DNA of 64,000 nt from Variovorax sp. dw_308 (GTDB lineage: Bacteria; Pseudomonadota; Gammaproteobacteria; Burkholderiales; Burkholderiaceae_C), in contig NZ_JAATOM010000009.1 of assembly GCF_019207085.1 (NCBI RefSeq), forward strand, positions 186,001 through 250,000. The letters are read 5' to 3'. The notes below the pieces were generated by a model that ran no database searches, was not told the DNA's origin, and saw only the letters and a program-made list of their open reading frames with translations. Positions 27,580 to 35,415 of the stretch are shown here, one piece after another. Both the position numbers and the translations under genes were made by a program. Position 1 is the first letter of the stretch, and the number at the start of each line of letters is the position of its first letter.

Positions 27580-27981
27580 TCAGCCAGCGTTCCGCCTCTT
27601 CAAAACTGCTGCAGCCACGGAGTCGAAGTCGAGATCCGCGCCACTACTTGTCGACCGTCCAGGTTCCGTTCTCTTCGGGGTAGATACCCCGTGTCTTTTG
27701 GCCCATGTGCTTTCTCCTCTTTCTTGAATGGGCCGCCCGTTCCGAGGGTCATTGTGGGGCCGGTCGGCGCCGGCGTTGGCCGCTGGCGCTGCTGCTGCGG
27801 CCTTGAACTCGTCGAACCGTCGGTCGAGGTCGAGCTTGTCGACGATCAGGCAGCTGCCCTGCCGCATGGCCACCAAGCGCGGCCGCCAGTCCTCGTCAAA
27901 GGTGCGACGCTTGACGCCGACGTACTCGATCGCCTCGGCTGGGTCAGGCCGCGCTTCACGAGGCGGCCCCGAGGTGCGCAT
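27580..27981 (-). CDS. Small phage protein upstream of integrase, possible excisionase/DNA-binding protein
   Basis: This 133-residue ORF has a recognisable N-terminal part (EAIEYVGVKRRTFDEDWRP, then GSCLIVDKLDLDRRFDEF), which resembles the winged-helix excisionase-like proteins placed before this integrase type. Its C-terminal part (STWAKRHGVSTPKR to VAAAVLKRRNAG) also looks conserved. The last 127 bases overlap the 5' end of the integrase gene in another frame, so both proteins use the same DNA. The first codons may be extra; the exact start is uncertain. The DNA-binding role is inference. Confidence 0.6.
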   Translation of the reverse strand: MRTSGPPREARPDPAEAIEYVGVKRRTFDEDWRPRLVAMRQGSCLIVDKLDLDRRFDEFKAAAAAPAANAGADRPHNDPRNGRPIQERGESTWAKRHGVSTPKRTEPGRSTSSGADLDFDSVAAAVLKRRNAG

Positions 27982-28063
27982 CGGTGGCGGCGATGATCTC
28001 GCGCTCGTCGGTGGTCAAACTGATTCCGACACGGCCCCGCTCGAGCATCAGCCCCGCCTGCGC

Positions 28064-28354
28064 GTGCCACCCGCATGGCGCCGGCTGGCGGAAAACGCCT
28101 TCGTCATTGGCAGCATCTTCTTGGGCGGCTTCGGCACGGGCTTCGTCTACAGCTCGCGCCTGAACGACTTCGAGGTCCCGCGGCTGCGCCAAGACTCGCT
28201 CGACGAGATTGCACGGCTACAGCTGGCCTATGGCGTGCGCCTTGAGAGCGCCACCACCGCTGTGACCTCGGCGGCGACCACCGCCGCCAACACCGCAAAG
28301 AGCGCGGCCGAGGCCGTCAAGAAGTCAACCATCCCCGGAGGGATCAAGCCGTGA
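28064..28354 (+). CDS. Prophage membrane protein, probably 5'-truncated
   Basis: The visible product has one hydrophobic segment (NAFVIGSIFLGGFGTGF) and then a helical, Ala/Thr-rich tail (TTAVTSAATTAANTAKSAAEA), with the stop at 28354. A GTG at 28064 is the first plausible start after the segment shared with neighbouring frames, but the true start is unclear, and the 5' part may have been lost in prophage deletion. It overlaps the holin by 4 bases. It might be an antiholin or holin partner; this is inference from position. Confidence 0.55.
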   Translation: MPPAWRRLAENAFVIGSIFLGGFGTGFVYSSRLNDFEVPRLRQDSLDEIARLQLAYGVRLESATTAVTSAATTAANTAKSAAEAVKKSTIPGGIKP

Positions 28355-28587
28355 ACATCGAACTCATCGAAGGCTGGCAGAAGCTGTGGCGCGCGTGGTC
28401 GATCCGCTTCGCAGCACTCGGCATCGCGCTGCCCGAGCTTCTGCAACTCATCGCGGACAACACCGACTCACTCACTTGGCTGGACGGCGGCTACAAGTCT
28501 GGCATCCGCCTGGCCTGACTGATCCTGGTGGTGCTCAGCCGGCCGGTGAAGCAGGCCACGCTCACGACCGACGAACCGAAGGTGTAG
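28351..28587 (+). pseudogene. Holin-like gene with in-frame stop codon
   Basis: The frame starts at GTG 28351 and reads NIELIEGWQKLWRAWSIRF, then a hydrophobic helix with ALPELLQLI, up to GYKSGIRLA. TGA at 28516-28518 (codon 56) interrupts it. The same frame continues LILVVLSRPVKQATLTTDE to a stop at 28587. This start and length (79 codons) fit small phage holins that lie before the endolysin, and the stop splits the second hydrophobic part. One base change would restore it. Confidence 0.65.
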
Positions 28588-28591
28588 ACGT

Positions 28592-29149
28592 ATGGATGCA
28601 ACCACTCTTGCGCGCTGCACCAACGCCCGCCTGGATCGCGCCCAGCGCTTCGCCGAACCGCTGACGGCTGCCATGGCCGAGTTCGGTATCGGCAAGCCTT
28701 CGCGGCAAACCATGTTCCTCGCGAACATCGGACACGAGTCCGGCGGCCTTCACTACACAGTCGAGCTCTGGGGCCCGACCGAGCAACAGCGCCGGTACGA
28801 AGGCCGCAAGGATCTCGGCAACACCCAGCCCGGTGACGGCTTCAGATACCGCGGTCGCGGCCTGATTCAGACCACGGGTCGCTGCAGCTACGCGGCCCTC
28901 AAGGAACCGCTCGGTGTCGACTATGTGGCCGACCCCGAGCGCTTTGGCAACACAGTGGATGCGTGCCGGAGTGCCTGCTACTTCTGGATGGCGCACAACC
29001 TGAGCGCGGTGGCCGACACGGGCGACTTCGATGGCGTCTGCGATCTGATCAATCGGGGCCGGAAGACCGCTGCCGTCGGCGACAGCAACGGGTATGCCGA
29101 GCGATTCGCGTTCTGGAAGGCCGCGAAGGCCGCGCTTGGCGTTGCGTGA
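28592..29149 (+). CDS. GH19-type phage endolysin (lysozyme/chitinase fold)
   Basis: This 185-residue muralytic enzyme cleaves peptidoglycan glycans. The chitinase-class-I fold is seen from ANIGHESGGL, with the catalytic Glu, through the GDGFRYRGRGLIQTTGR motif typical of phage GH19 endolysins, to NRGRKTAAV and YAERFAFWKAA. There is no signal peptide, so release would need a holin, and the upstream holin-like gene is broken. It overlaps Rz by one base. Confidence 0.92.
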   Translation: MDATTLARCTNARLDRAQRFAEPLTAAMAEFGIGKPSRQTMFLANIGHESGGLHYTVELWGPTEQQRRYEGRKDLGNTQPGDGFRYRGRGLIQTTGRCSYAALKEPLGVDYVADPERFGNTVDACRSACYFWMAHNLSAVADTGDFDGVCDLINRGRKTAAVGDSNGYAERFAFWKAAKAALGVA

Positions 29150-29649
29150 TGGCCGTCCTGCTCAATCCGCGCGCGTGGCTTGCGCTTGCGCTGGCGGCAT
29201 TCCTCGCATTCACCCATGCGTTCGCCTGCCGCGGCGGCAAAGCATCGGTCCGGGCGGACTTCGATGCCTACAAGACCCAGCAATCCGAGCAGCGGATCCT
29301 CGCCGACGGCGCCCAGCGCAACGAAGAAACCCGGCGCCAGGTCGCCATAGACAAGGAGGCCAAGGATGCCCACGATCGAATCGCAGCGCTGGAGAGCGAT
29401 GTTGGCGCTGCTCGCGCTGGTGCTGACCGACTGCACGCAGCCATTGCTGCCGCCGTCCGAACCGGCAAGGATCCCAAGCCTGCCACCGGAGGGCAGGGCA
29501 AGCCTGGTGCCGACGCCCTCGATCTGCTCGCCCTCGTGCTTGTGCGGACTGATGACGCTGCGGGAGCAATCAGCGAATACGCTGACCGGCTCTTGGTCGT
29601 CGGCATCGCCTGCGAGCGGTCCTACGACGCCCTGACGGTCAAGCCCTAG
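29149..29649 (+). CDS. Inner-membrane spanin (Rz-like)
   Basis: This 166-residue protein has an N-terminal membrane anchor (WLALALAAFLAFTHAFA) and a long periplasmic coiled coil with many charged residues (EETRRQVAIDKEAKDAHD and ALESDVGAARAGADRL). It links inner and outer membranes during phage lysis with Rz1, which is encoded inside it. The start ATG overlaps the endolysin stop by one base. The C-terminal part around ALDLLALVLVRTDDAAG matches the DUF2514-type Rz family. Confidence 0.85.
   Translation: MAVLLNPRAWLALALAAFLAFTHAFACRGGKASVRADFDAYKTQQSEQRILADGAQRNEETRRQVAIDKEAKDAHDRIAALESDVGAARAGADRLHAAIAAAVRTGKDPKPATGGQGKPGADALDLLALVLVRTDDAAGAISEYADRLLVVGIACERSYDALTVKP
29366..29635 (+). CDS. 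Nested Rz1-like outer-membrane spanin lipoprotein
   Basis: The 89-residue frame lies wholly inside the Rz gene, in another frame, as Rz1 genes do. It has a hydrophobic start (MLALLALVLT) followed by a Cys and then a Pro-rich mature part (PLLPPSEPARIPSLPPEGR), the Rz1 hallmark. The lipobox reads LTDC, with Asp where a small residue is expected, so lipidation may fail. A canonical LTGC would need one base change. Confidence 0.6.
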   Translation: MPTIESQRWRAMLALLALVLTDCTQPLLPPSEPARIPSLPPEGRASLVPTPSICSPSCLCGLMTLREQSANTLTGSWSSASPASGPTTP

Positions 29650-29666
29650 GGTCGCGTCGACACCCT

Positions 29667-30404
29667 CTATCTGCCAACAGGAGGGAGTTGCGCGTCCCGC
29701 AAATAGCTGCGCAGGGTAGTCCGCAAATAGGCGTCCGCCTCGTCCGCCGCCATGTCCGCGTTGCGGTTGCGCAGGTGATCGAGCATCCGTATCCGGGACG
29801 CAAGCACGAAGTCGTTGGGCATTTCGCCGATGGCCTTGACGAACTTCATCGTGGTGTCCGTCAGCACGTTGGTCATGATCGTCAGGACCGGGTTCTTGGC
29901 CGCCAGGGCCATGAGCTTGTGGAACTCCAGGCTGTAGCGCACGCGCAGCGGAAGGTCGGCTGCCTCGGCTGCCTTGTGTGTCTTGTCCACGTTGTCGACC
30001 AGGGCGGCCAGGTCGGCGGCGTCGTGGCGCTCGCAGGCGAGGCGCGCGACTTCGCGTCCGATCACGATGCGGGCCTCGATGAGGTCGGGGGCCCTGATGG
30101 TGCCCAGGCTCATCAGGTCATCGAAGGCCGAGCGGATGACCTCGACGCCGCCGCTGGCGATATAGGCGCCACCTGAGGCGCCCGGTTTCTGTGTCAGCAG
30201 CCCGGCGTACTCGAGCGAGCGCAGGGCTTCGCGCACCGTGTTCCGACTGACTCCCAGGGTCTCGGCCAGCACGCGCTCGGCCGGCAAGCGATCGCCCTCG
30301 CGCAGCGCACCCTTCGCGATCTGCTCGCGGATTTGCGAAGTGACGTCCTCGAACGTTCGCCGACGAACCGGCTTGAACGCTGAAAGGGTGCTGTGTTCAT
30401 TCAT
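29667..30404 (-). CDS. FadR-type GntR regulator (FCD domain)
   Basis: This 245-residue regulator has the GntR winged helix (RLPAERVLAETLGVSRNTVREAL, about residues 38-60) and an FCD ligand-binding domain after residue 100 (DLIEARIVIGREVARLACER). It is divergent from the Bug-crotonase-ligase-CoA transferase operon, with two TGGT-N3-ACCA dyads in the shared gap, so it probably represses that operon until a pathway acid or CoA ester binds. It is clearly related to the regulator at 47039. Confidence 0.9.
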   Translation of the reverse strand: MNEHSTLSAFKPVRRRTFEDVTSQIREQIAKGALREGDRLPAERVLAETLGVSRNTVREALRSLEYAGLLTQKPGASGGAYIASGGVEVIRSAFDDLMSLGTIRAPDLIEARIVIGREVARLACERHDAADLAALVDNVDKTHKAAEAADLPLRVRYSLEFHKLMALAAKNPVLTIMTNVLTDTTMKFVKAIGEMPNDFVLASRIRMLDHLRNRNADMAADEADAYLRTTLRSYLRDAQLPPVGR

Positions 30405-30523
30405 TTCTGACCTCGCGTTGATGACTGCCGCATGCGTTTGCGACTTTAGCTGTCGACAGTTGGACGCCCCGCCGGCGGGTTGGGCTGCAGCGCTTCAAGT
30501 AGCGGCTTGACGAATCGAAATAT

Positions 30524-30590
30524 TGGTCCTACCATTATGTCATTGGACGCAATAAATAAGGCTATAGCGTTATTAAAAATGGTAGGACCA
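30524..30590. promoter_or_regulatory. Two FadR-type operator dyads in the divergent promoter region
   Basis: TGGTCCTACCA (30524-30534) and TGGTAGGACCA (30580-30590) are exact reverse complements of each other, each a TGGT-N3-ACCA dyad as used by GntR/FadR regulators. Their centres are 56 bases apart across an AT-rich stretch that would hold the promoter for the plus-strand operon. The distance allows loop formation. The 229-base gap (30405-30633) otherwise holds no gene. Confidence 0.7.
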
Positions 30591-30633
30591 AATCTTGTTG
30601 GCAAGAAGTTGAAGAGTTCAGGAGACAAGCGTC

Positions 30634-31620
30634 ATGAAGTCATGTGTCCGGGCCTGTGCCCGGTTCTCCATCCCGGCCGCGCTGCTTGCGCTCGCGGGTG
30701 TGGTCGCCGCCCAAGGCGACTATCCGACGCGACCTGTCCACCTCGTCGTGCCCTTCGCGGCCGGCAGCGGCGTCGACCTCGTGGCGCGCGGCCTTGCGCA
30801 GCGCCTCGGTGAGCAGACGAAGACGGCCTTCATCGTCGAGAACCGCGACGGCGCCGGCGGCACCCTGGGCGCGGTTGCCGTGGCCAAGGCAACTGCCGAC
30901 GGCTACTCGCTGCTTTTCACGGCCAGCCCGCCCTATGCGGTGGGACCGGCGGTGCAGGGAAGTTCGGCCTACGACCCCAACAGCGACTTCGTGCCAGTCT
31001 CCAAGGTGGCTGCGACGTCGATGGTGCTGATCGCCAACAACGATGCCCCGTTCAAGTCGCTCGCAGAACTGGCGAGCTACAGCAAGGCCAACCCCGGCAA
31101 GCTCAACTACGCAACCACCGGCATCGGTACGCCGAGCCATCTCAGTGTCGAGGTCATCAAAGAGCGGCTCGGCCTGAACATCGAGCCTGTCCACTACAAG
31201 AGCGCAGGGCAGGCGATGACCGACACGATTGCCGGCCATGTGCCGCTCTACATGCCGTCCTATCCAGCCGCGCAGGCCTACCTGCAAGCCGGCAAGGTCA
31301 AGGGACTGGCCATCGGTTCGCCCATGCGTGCGGCGGGCGCGCCCGACATCCCGACGCTGGCCGAGGCGCTGAAGCAGCCCGGACCGGAGATTCGCGTCTG
31401 GTACGGGCTGCTGGCGCCCAAGGGCACGCCACGCGCGGTCGTCGACCGGCTGGCGTCGGAAGTGGCCAAGGCGGCTACAGCACCGGAGATCGTCGCGCTG
31501 GTCAGCAAGATGGGCGCGGAGCCCTTGCTCGTCGGGCCGGCGGATTTCGCCACACAGATCCGGGCCGAAGTGACCAGCAGCCGGCAATTGGTCCAGAAGC
31601 TCGGCATCGCCGAGAAATGA
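30634..31620 (+). CDS. Bug-type tripartite tricarboxylate receptor (TctC family)
   Basis: This 328-residue periplasmic solute receptor has a signal peptide (ALLALAGVVAAQ) and a Bug fold with VPFAAGSGVDLVARGLAQ, the family N-lobe motif, and NRDGAGGTLGAVAVAKATADGY. No TctA/TctB membrane genes are adjacent. It is the first gene after the GntR operators, so it probably binds the acid that the following enzymes degrade. Confidence 0.92.
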   Translation: MKSCVRACARFSIPAALLALAGVVAAQGDYPTRPVHLVVPFAAGSGVDLVARGLAQRLGEQTKTAFIVENRDGAGGTLGAVAVAKATADGYSLLFTASPPYAVGPAVQGSSAYDPNSDFVPVSKVAATSMVLIANNDAPFKSLAELASYSKANPGKLNYATTGIGTPSHLSVEVIKERLGLNIEPVHYKSAGQAMTDTIAGHVPLYMPSYPAAQAYLQAGKVKGLAIGSPMRAAGAPDIPTLAEALKQPGPEIRVWYGLLAPKGTPRAVVDRLASEVAKAATAPEIVALVSKMGAEPLLVGPADFATQIRAEVTSSRQLVQKLGIAEK

Positions 31621-31656
31621 CATCCACTTTTGCCTGAGTGCGAAGGACACCTCACC

Positions 31657-32529
31657 ATGGAACTCAAAGTCACCGACTACAACATCGACCGGGACGGCGT
31701 GGCCACCGTTCGCTTCAACCGGCCCGGTCGCGGCAACTCCTGGACTTCCCGCATGAATGCCGAATACCGGCACATCATGGCCACGCTCGACGACGATCCG
31801 GCAGTCAAGGTCATCGTGCTCACCGGTGCCGGAAAGCAGTTCTGCGTCGGCGCCGACTTCAAGGCGCTTGACCACTACACCGAAGGCGAGAAGGACTACG
31901 TGGCCAGCGTCAGGGGCGAGGGCTTCGCCAGGCCCGGCCACGGCGTGCGCAAGGAATACGACCACGAACTGGTCTGGCACTGGGGCCTGAAGAAGCCGGT
32001 CATCGCCGCCATCAACGGCGCTTGCGCGGGCATCGCGGTCGCGATCGTGGGTTTCTGCGACCTGCGCTACGCGGTGGCGGGCGCGAAGCTCACGACGGCG
32101 GCGGCCCGGCTTGGCCTGCCCGCCGAATACGGCATGGCCTGGCTGCTGCCGCGCCTGATGGGCATGACGCATGCGGCCGACGTGCTGATCACCGGGCGCA
32201 TCTTCCTTGCCGAGGAGGCCAAGCAGATGGGACTGCTCAACGATGTGTTCGAGCCCGAGGAATTCGACGCACGCATCGCGGCGATTGCACGCTCCATTGC
32301 GCTCACCGTTTCGCCGCAAGCGGCGCTCACGACCAAGCGCCAGCTCTATGCCGAGCTGATGGAATCGGATGTCGGGGAATGCGTCGAGGATTCGAAGCGC
32401 CTCATTGGCGAGCTGATGCGTGGCGATGACTACAAGGAAGGTGTCGCCGCCTTGCAGGAACGCCGTCCGCCCCGCTTCAAGGGCATTGGCCGCAGTCTTG
32501 CAGCGGTCCAGGAAGCGAGGCAGGCATGA
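31657..32529 (+). CDS. Crotonase-family enoyl-CoA hydratase/isomerase, module A
   Basis: This 290-residue crotonase-fold enzyme has the oxyanion-hole motifs FCVGADFKAL and NGACAGIAV and a Glu in LPAEYG that corresponds to the usual catalytic position. The reaction may be hydration, isomerisation or retro-aldol cleavage of a CoA ester. The ATG at 31657 follows a GAAGGAC site. Its stop overlaps the next gene's start by 4 bases. It is a close paralogue of the gene at 41450, sharing GADFKALDHY and GNSWT-type segments. Confidence 0.88.
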   Translation: MELKVTDYNIDRDGVATVRFNRPGRGNSWTSRMNAEYRHIMATLDDDPAVKVIVLTGAGKQFCVGADFKALDHYTEGEKDYVASVRGEGFARPGHGVRKEYDHELVWHWGLKKPVIAAINGACAGIAVAIVGFCDLRYAVAGAKLTTAAARLGLPAEYGMAWLLPRLMGMTHAADVLITGRIFLAEEAKQMGLLNDVFEPEEFDARIAAIARSIALTVSPQAALTTKRQLYAELMESDVGECVEDSKRLIGELMRGDDYKEGVAALQERRPPRFKGIGRSLAAVQEARQA

Positions 32530-34178
32530 GCGCGATGGAGACCTTGGCCGCGCCGTCGGACACGGCAACCCGGTTCGTCGCGGGCGAATCGCATGGCGCC
32601 GCTGCAATCGCCCCGCGCTGGGGCACCCGGATCGAGCAGGGATCGGTGAACGGCCATCCGTGCCGTGTGTATGCCGTCCGGCCGCGCGCGCTTTCGGAGC
32701 TGTTCCTGGATGCGCAACGCTGGGCCGACAGGCCCTTGGCGGTCCAGGGCGATCGGCGCCTGACCGGTGCTCAGCACGCACGAGCGGTCGCACGTGTGGC
32801 GGATCTGTTGCGCAAGCGCGGCGCCAGGACGGGCGACAGCGTCGTCCTGCTGGGCTACAACCAGATCGAGTGGCTGGCTGCCTTCTGGGCCCTGCAGTGC
32901 ATCGGCGTCACGGCCGTGCTGGGCAACGCCTGGTGGAGCGATGCGGAGGCTGCGGCCGCCATCGAGTGGGTGAAGCCGGCACTGGTGCTCACCGACAGGC
33001 CCCTGGATCGGCCGTTGCCCGAGGCGCCCACGCGCGTCCAGTTCTCTGAACTGCGCGCCCTGGTCGAACGCGACGAAGACGTGCCGCTCGTCATCGACGA
33101 GGTCGATGAGGACGCAGCCGCGATGGTGTTGTTCAGTTCCGGCACCACGGGCCAGGCCAAGGGCGTGGTGATGTCGCACCGTTCGGTGATCGCCAACATC
33201 CATAGCCTGTTGGCACTGACCGGCCGTCTCCCGAGCGAACTGCCGCCGACGCATCCCGGAACGGTGAGCCTCCTGACGATGCCGCTGTTTCACCTGGCCG
33301 GCGTGCAGATCAGTTTCATGACGCTGCTGTCGGGCGGCAAGCTGGTGTTTCCCAAGGGCAAGTTCGACGCGCTCGAGGTGCTGGGACTGATCGAGCGCGA
33401 GAAGGTGCGCGCCTGGGGCAGCGTGCCCACGATGGTGTCGCGCGTCATTCACCACGAGTCCTTCGCCAGTTTCGATACCGGCAGCGTGTCCTCGATCCCG
33501 ATGGGCGGCGCGGCCATTCCGCATGAACTGCGGGCCGAGGTGAAGCGGGCCTTCCCGAAGACCGACAAGCGTGTCGGCAGCATGTACGGGCTGACCGAAG
33601 CCGGTGGCGTGATTGCCGCGGGCTCCGGCAGCGACCTCGAAGGCCGTCCGGGTTGCGTCGGCAAGCCGCTGCCTGCCGTCGAAGTGCGCATCCGCAATGC
33701 CAATGCGGAAGGCGTAGGCGAGATCACGGCACGCACGCCCACGGCAACGAGCGGCTACCTGGGCGACCCCCACCCGATCTGCGACGACGATGGCTGGATC
33801 GGCTCAGGCGACCTGGGCCGCATCGACGACGAAGGATTCCTCTACGTGGTCGGCCGCCTGAAGGACAACATCATCCGCGGCGGAGAGAACGTGGCGAGCG
33901 TGCATGTCGAGCGCTGCCTGCGCACTCATCCTGACGTGCTCGAGGTGGCGGTGGTGCCGCTGCCGCACCATGACCTGGGCGAGGAAGTGTGCGCGGCGGT
34001 GGTGCTGCGCGAAGGCACCGCGACGACGGTGGACGCGTTGCGGGCCCATGCGACCGCCCAGCTCGCGCGCTTCGAAGTGCCCTCGCGTTGGTGGCTGACT
34101 CGCGATCCGCTGCCGACCAACGCGTCGGGCAAGGTCGTCAAGCGCGAAGTCATCCAGAACTGGCCTGCGGAGGCCTGA
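32526..34178 (+). CDS. AMP-forming acyl-CoA ligase, module A
   Basis: This 550-residue ANL-superfamily enzyme activates a carboxylic acid to its acyl-AMP and CoA thioester. The P-loop-like motif FSSGTTGQAKG, the MYGLTEAGG segment, the GDLGRID motif and the C-terminal PTNASGKVVKR with catalytic Lys are all present. Its coupling to the crotonase and the CoA-transferase shows one pathway. The paralogue at 44482 shares the N-terminal RVYA-RPR layout. The acid is not identifiable; aromatic, terpenoid or fatty acids are possible. Confidence 0.9.
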   Translation: MSAMETLAAPSDTATRFVAGESHGAAAIAPRWGTRIEQGSVNGHPCRVYAVRPRALSELFLDAQRWADRPLAVQGDRRLTGAQHARAVARVADLLRKRGARTGDSVVLLGYNQIEWLAAFWALQCIGVTAVLGNAWWSDAEAAAAIEWVKPALVLTDRPLDRPLPEAPTRVQFSELRALVERDEDVPLVIDEVDEDAAAMVLFSSGTTGQAKGVVMSHRSVIANIHSLLALTGRLPSELPPTHPGTVSLLTMPLFHLAGVQISFMTLLSGGKLVFPKGKFDALEVLGLIEREKVRAWGSVPTMVSRVIHHESFASFDTGSVSSIPMGGAAIPHELRAEVKRAFPKTDKRVGSMYGLTEAGGVIAAGSGSDLEGRPGCVGKPLPAVEVRIRNANAEGVGEITARTPTATSGYLGDPHPICDDDGWIGSGDLGRIDDEGFLYVVGRLKDNIIRGGENVASVHVERCLRTHPDVLEVAVVPLPHHDLGEEVCAAVVLREGTATTVDALRAHATAQLARFEVPSRWWLTRDPLPTNASGKVVKREVIQNWPAEA

Positions 34179-34183
34179 CTGCC

Positions 34184-35407
34184 ATGACCGACCCCATCAA
34201 CAAGACCGGACAAGCCATGAGCGGTGTACTCGAGGGAATCCGCGTGCTGGACCTGACGCAGATGGTGGCCGGGCCGCTGTGCACGCTGCTGCTGGGCGAC
34301 CTGGGCGCGGAAGTGATCAAGGTCGAACCGCCGGATGGCGACTCAAGCCGCCAGATCGGCGTCAACAGGGCCTGCGGGGAAAGCGACTACTTCCTGAGCC
34401 TGAACCGCAACAAGCGCAGCATTGTGCTCGACCTGAAGACGGCGACCGGCATCGAGACGCTCAAGGCACTCGCGCTGGCCTCGGACATCGTGGTCGAGAA
34501 CTTCCGGCCTGGCACCATGGAGAAGCTGGGCATCGGCTTCGAGACGCTGTCCGAACTGAATCCAGGGCTCATCTTCTGCAGCATGTCGGGCTTCGGCCAA
34601 AGCGGCCCGTACCGCGACCGGCCCGCGCTGGACCCGGTGATCCAGGCCATGTCGGGCGTGATGCAACTGACCGGAACGCCCGACAGCGGTCCGCTGAAGA
34701 CAGGCATCCTGATCTCCGACTTCGTGCCGCCGCTGTTCGGCACCATCGGCGTCATGGGCGCGCTCTTCGCCCGCGCATCGAGCGGCAGGGGCCAGCGCGT
34801 GGATGTCTCCATGCTCGATGCGACCGTCTTCTCGATGGTGCCGCGCGAGGGCTTCTATTTCTCGACCGGCCAGACGCCGGGACGGCTGGGCAACGCGCAC
34901 TACCAGATCTCGCCGTGGAACACCTACGGCACGAGCGATGGCCGCCACATCATGATCGTTGCGCACACCGACAAGTTCTGGCGCGCGTTGGCGACTTCAC
35001 TGGGCCGCGTGGACCTGTTGGCGGACCCGCGCTTTCTCACGAACGCGACGCGCCTGGAAAACCGCGCAGCGCTCGAACCCGAGATCGCGAGTGCCTTTGC
35101 GAAGAGCACGCTCGCGCACTGGACGCAGGTGTTGACCGACGCCAGCGTGCTCTTCGCACCGGTGCGTGATTTCGAGGAAGTGTTCAGCGACCCCGTGGTC
35201 CGCGACGGCATCGTGCAGACGGTTCGGCATCCCACCGCGGGCGACCTGCCGCTGCTGCGCAACCCGATCAAGCTTTCCACGCACAGCCCGGACATCCGGC
35301 GCCCGCCGCCGCTGCTGGGCGAGCACACCGACGAGATCCTTGCAGAGCTGCGCGCCCGTCAGCGCGCGCCAGTCACGCCCCGAGACACCGTCACTTCCAC
35401 TTTCTGA
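34184..35407 (+). CDS. CaiB/BaiF family III CoA-transferase, module A
   Basis: This 407-residue enzyme moves CoA between acids through an aspartyl-CoA intermediate. The N-terminal GIRVLDLTQMVAGPLCT and KVEPPDGD motifs are diagnostic, and the Asp in RPALDPVIQAMSG is the likely nucleophile. The start at 34184 (MTDPINK) is 5 bases after the ligase stop; longer frames would run back into the ligase gene. It may regenerate CoA from a product to the incoming acid, an alternative to the ligase. Confidence 0.9.
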   Translation: MTDPINKTGQAMSGVLEGIRVLDLTQMVAGPLCTLLLGDLGAEVIKVEPPDGDSSRQIGVNRACGESDYFLSLNRNKRSIVLDLKTATGIETLKALALASDIVVENFRPGTMEKLGIGFETLSELNPGLIFCSMSGFGQSGPYRDRPALDPVIQAMSGVMQLTGTPDSGPLKTGILISDFVPPLFGTIGVMGALFARASSGRGQRVDVSMLDATVFSMVPREGFYFSTGQTPGRLGNAHYQISPWNTYGTSDGRHIMIVAHTDKFWRALATSLGRVDLLADPRFLTNATRLENRAALEPEIASAFAKSTLAHWTQVLTDASVLFAPVRDFEEVFSDPVVRDGIVQTVRHPTAGDLPLLRNPIKLSTHSPDIRRPPPLLGEHTDEILAELRARQRAPVTPRDTVTSTF

Positions 35408-35415
35408 GAGACCCC

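Larger units (their letters stand above)
26383..27706 (-). pseudogene. Tyrosine-recombinase integrase, broken by a nonsense codon and a frameshift
   Basis: This is a phage integrase of the tyrosine-recombinase family. The start ATG at 27706 has a strong AAAGAGGAG site. Codon 21 is TAG (27644-27646), in the place where related proteins carry Trp. The frame then reads through SSFEEAERWLIAQL, the catalytic NTGVRDDVV region and NNTAW. A one-base shift at a GGG run (26833-26835) follows. In the next frame the catalytic HDLRHT and LLWHSTGTMTRHYTV appear. Removing one G joins both halves seamlessly. The last frame has no stop before tRNA-Arg and runs over its antisense to 26383. The gene's 3' end abuts tRNA-Arg, the usual prophage target layout. 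Confidence 0.9.

Noticed and set aside
29366..29635. Nested frame in Rz considered as a shadow
   Set aside because: Kept as Rz1 because of hydrophobic start, Cys and Pro-rich tail in the right place; the altered lipobox lowers confidence only.
29640..29700. Second attachment-site copy of the tRNA-Arg 3' end
   Set aside because: The bases after the Rz gene do not match the tRNA 3' end, so the right border was not placed here.
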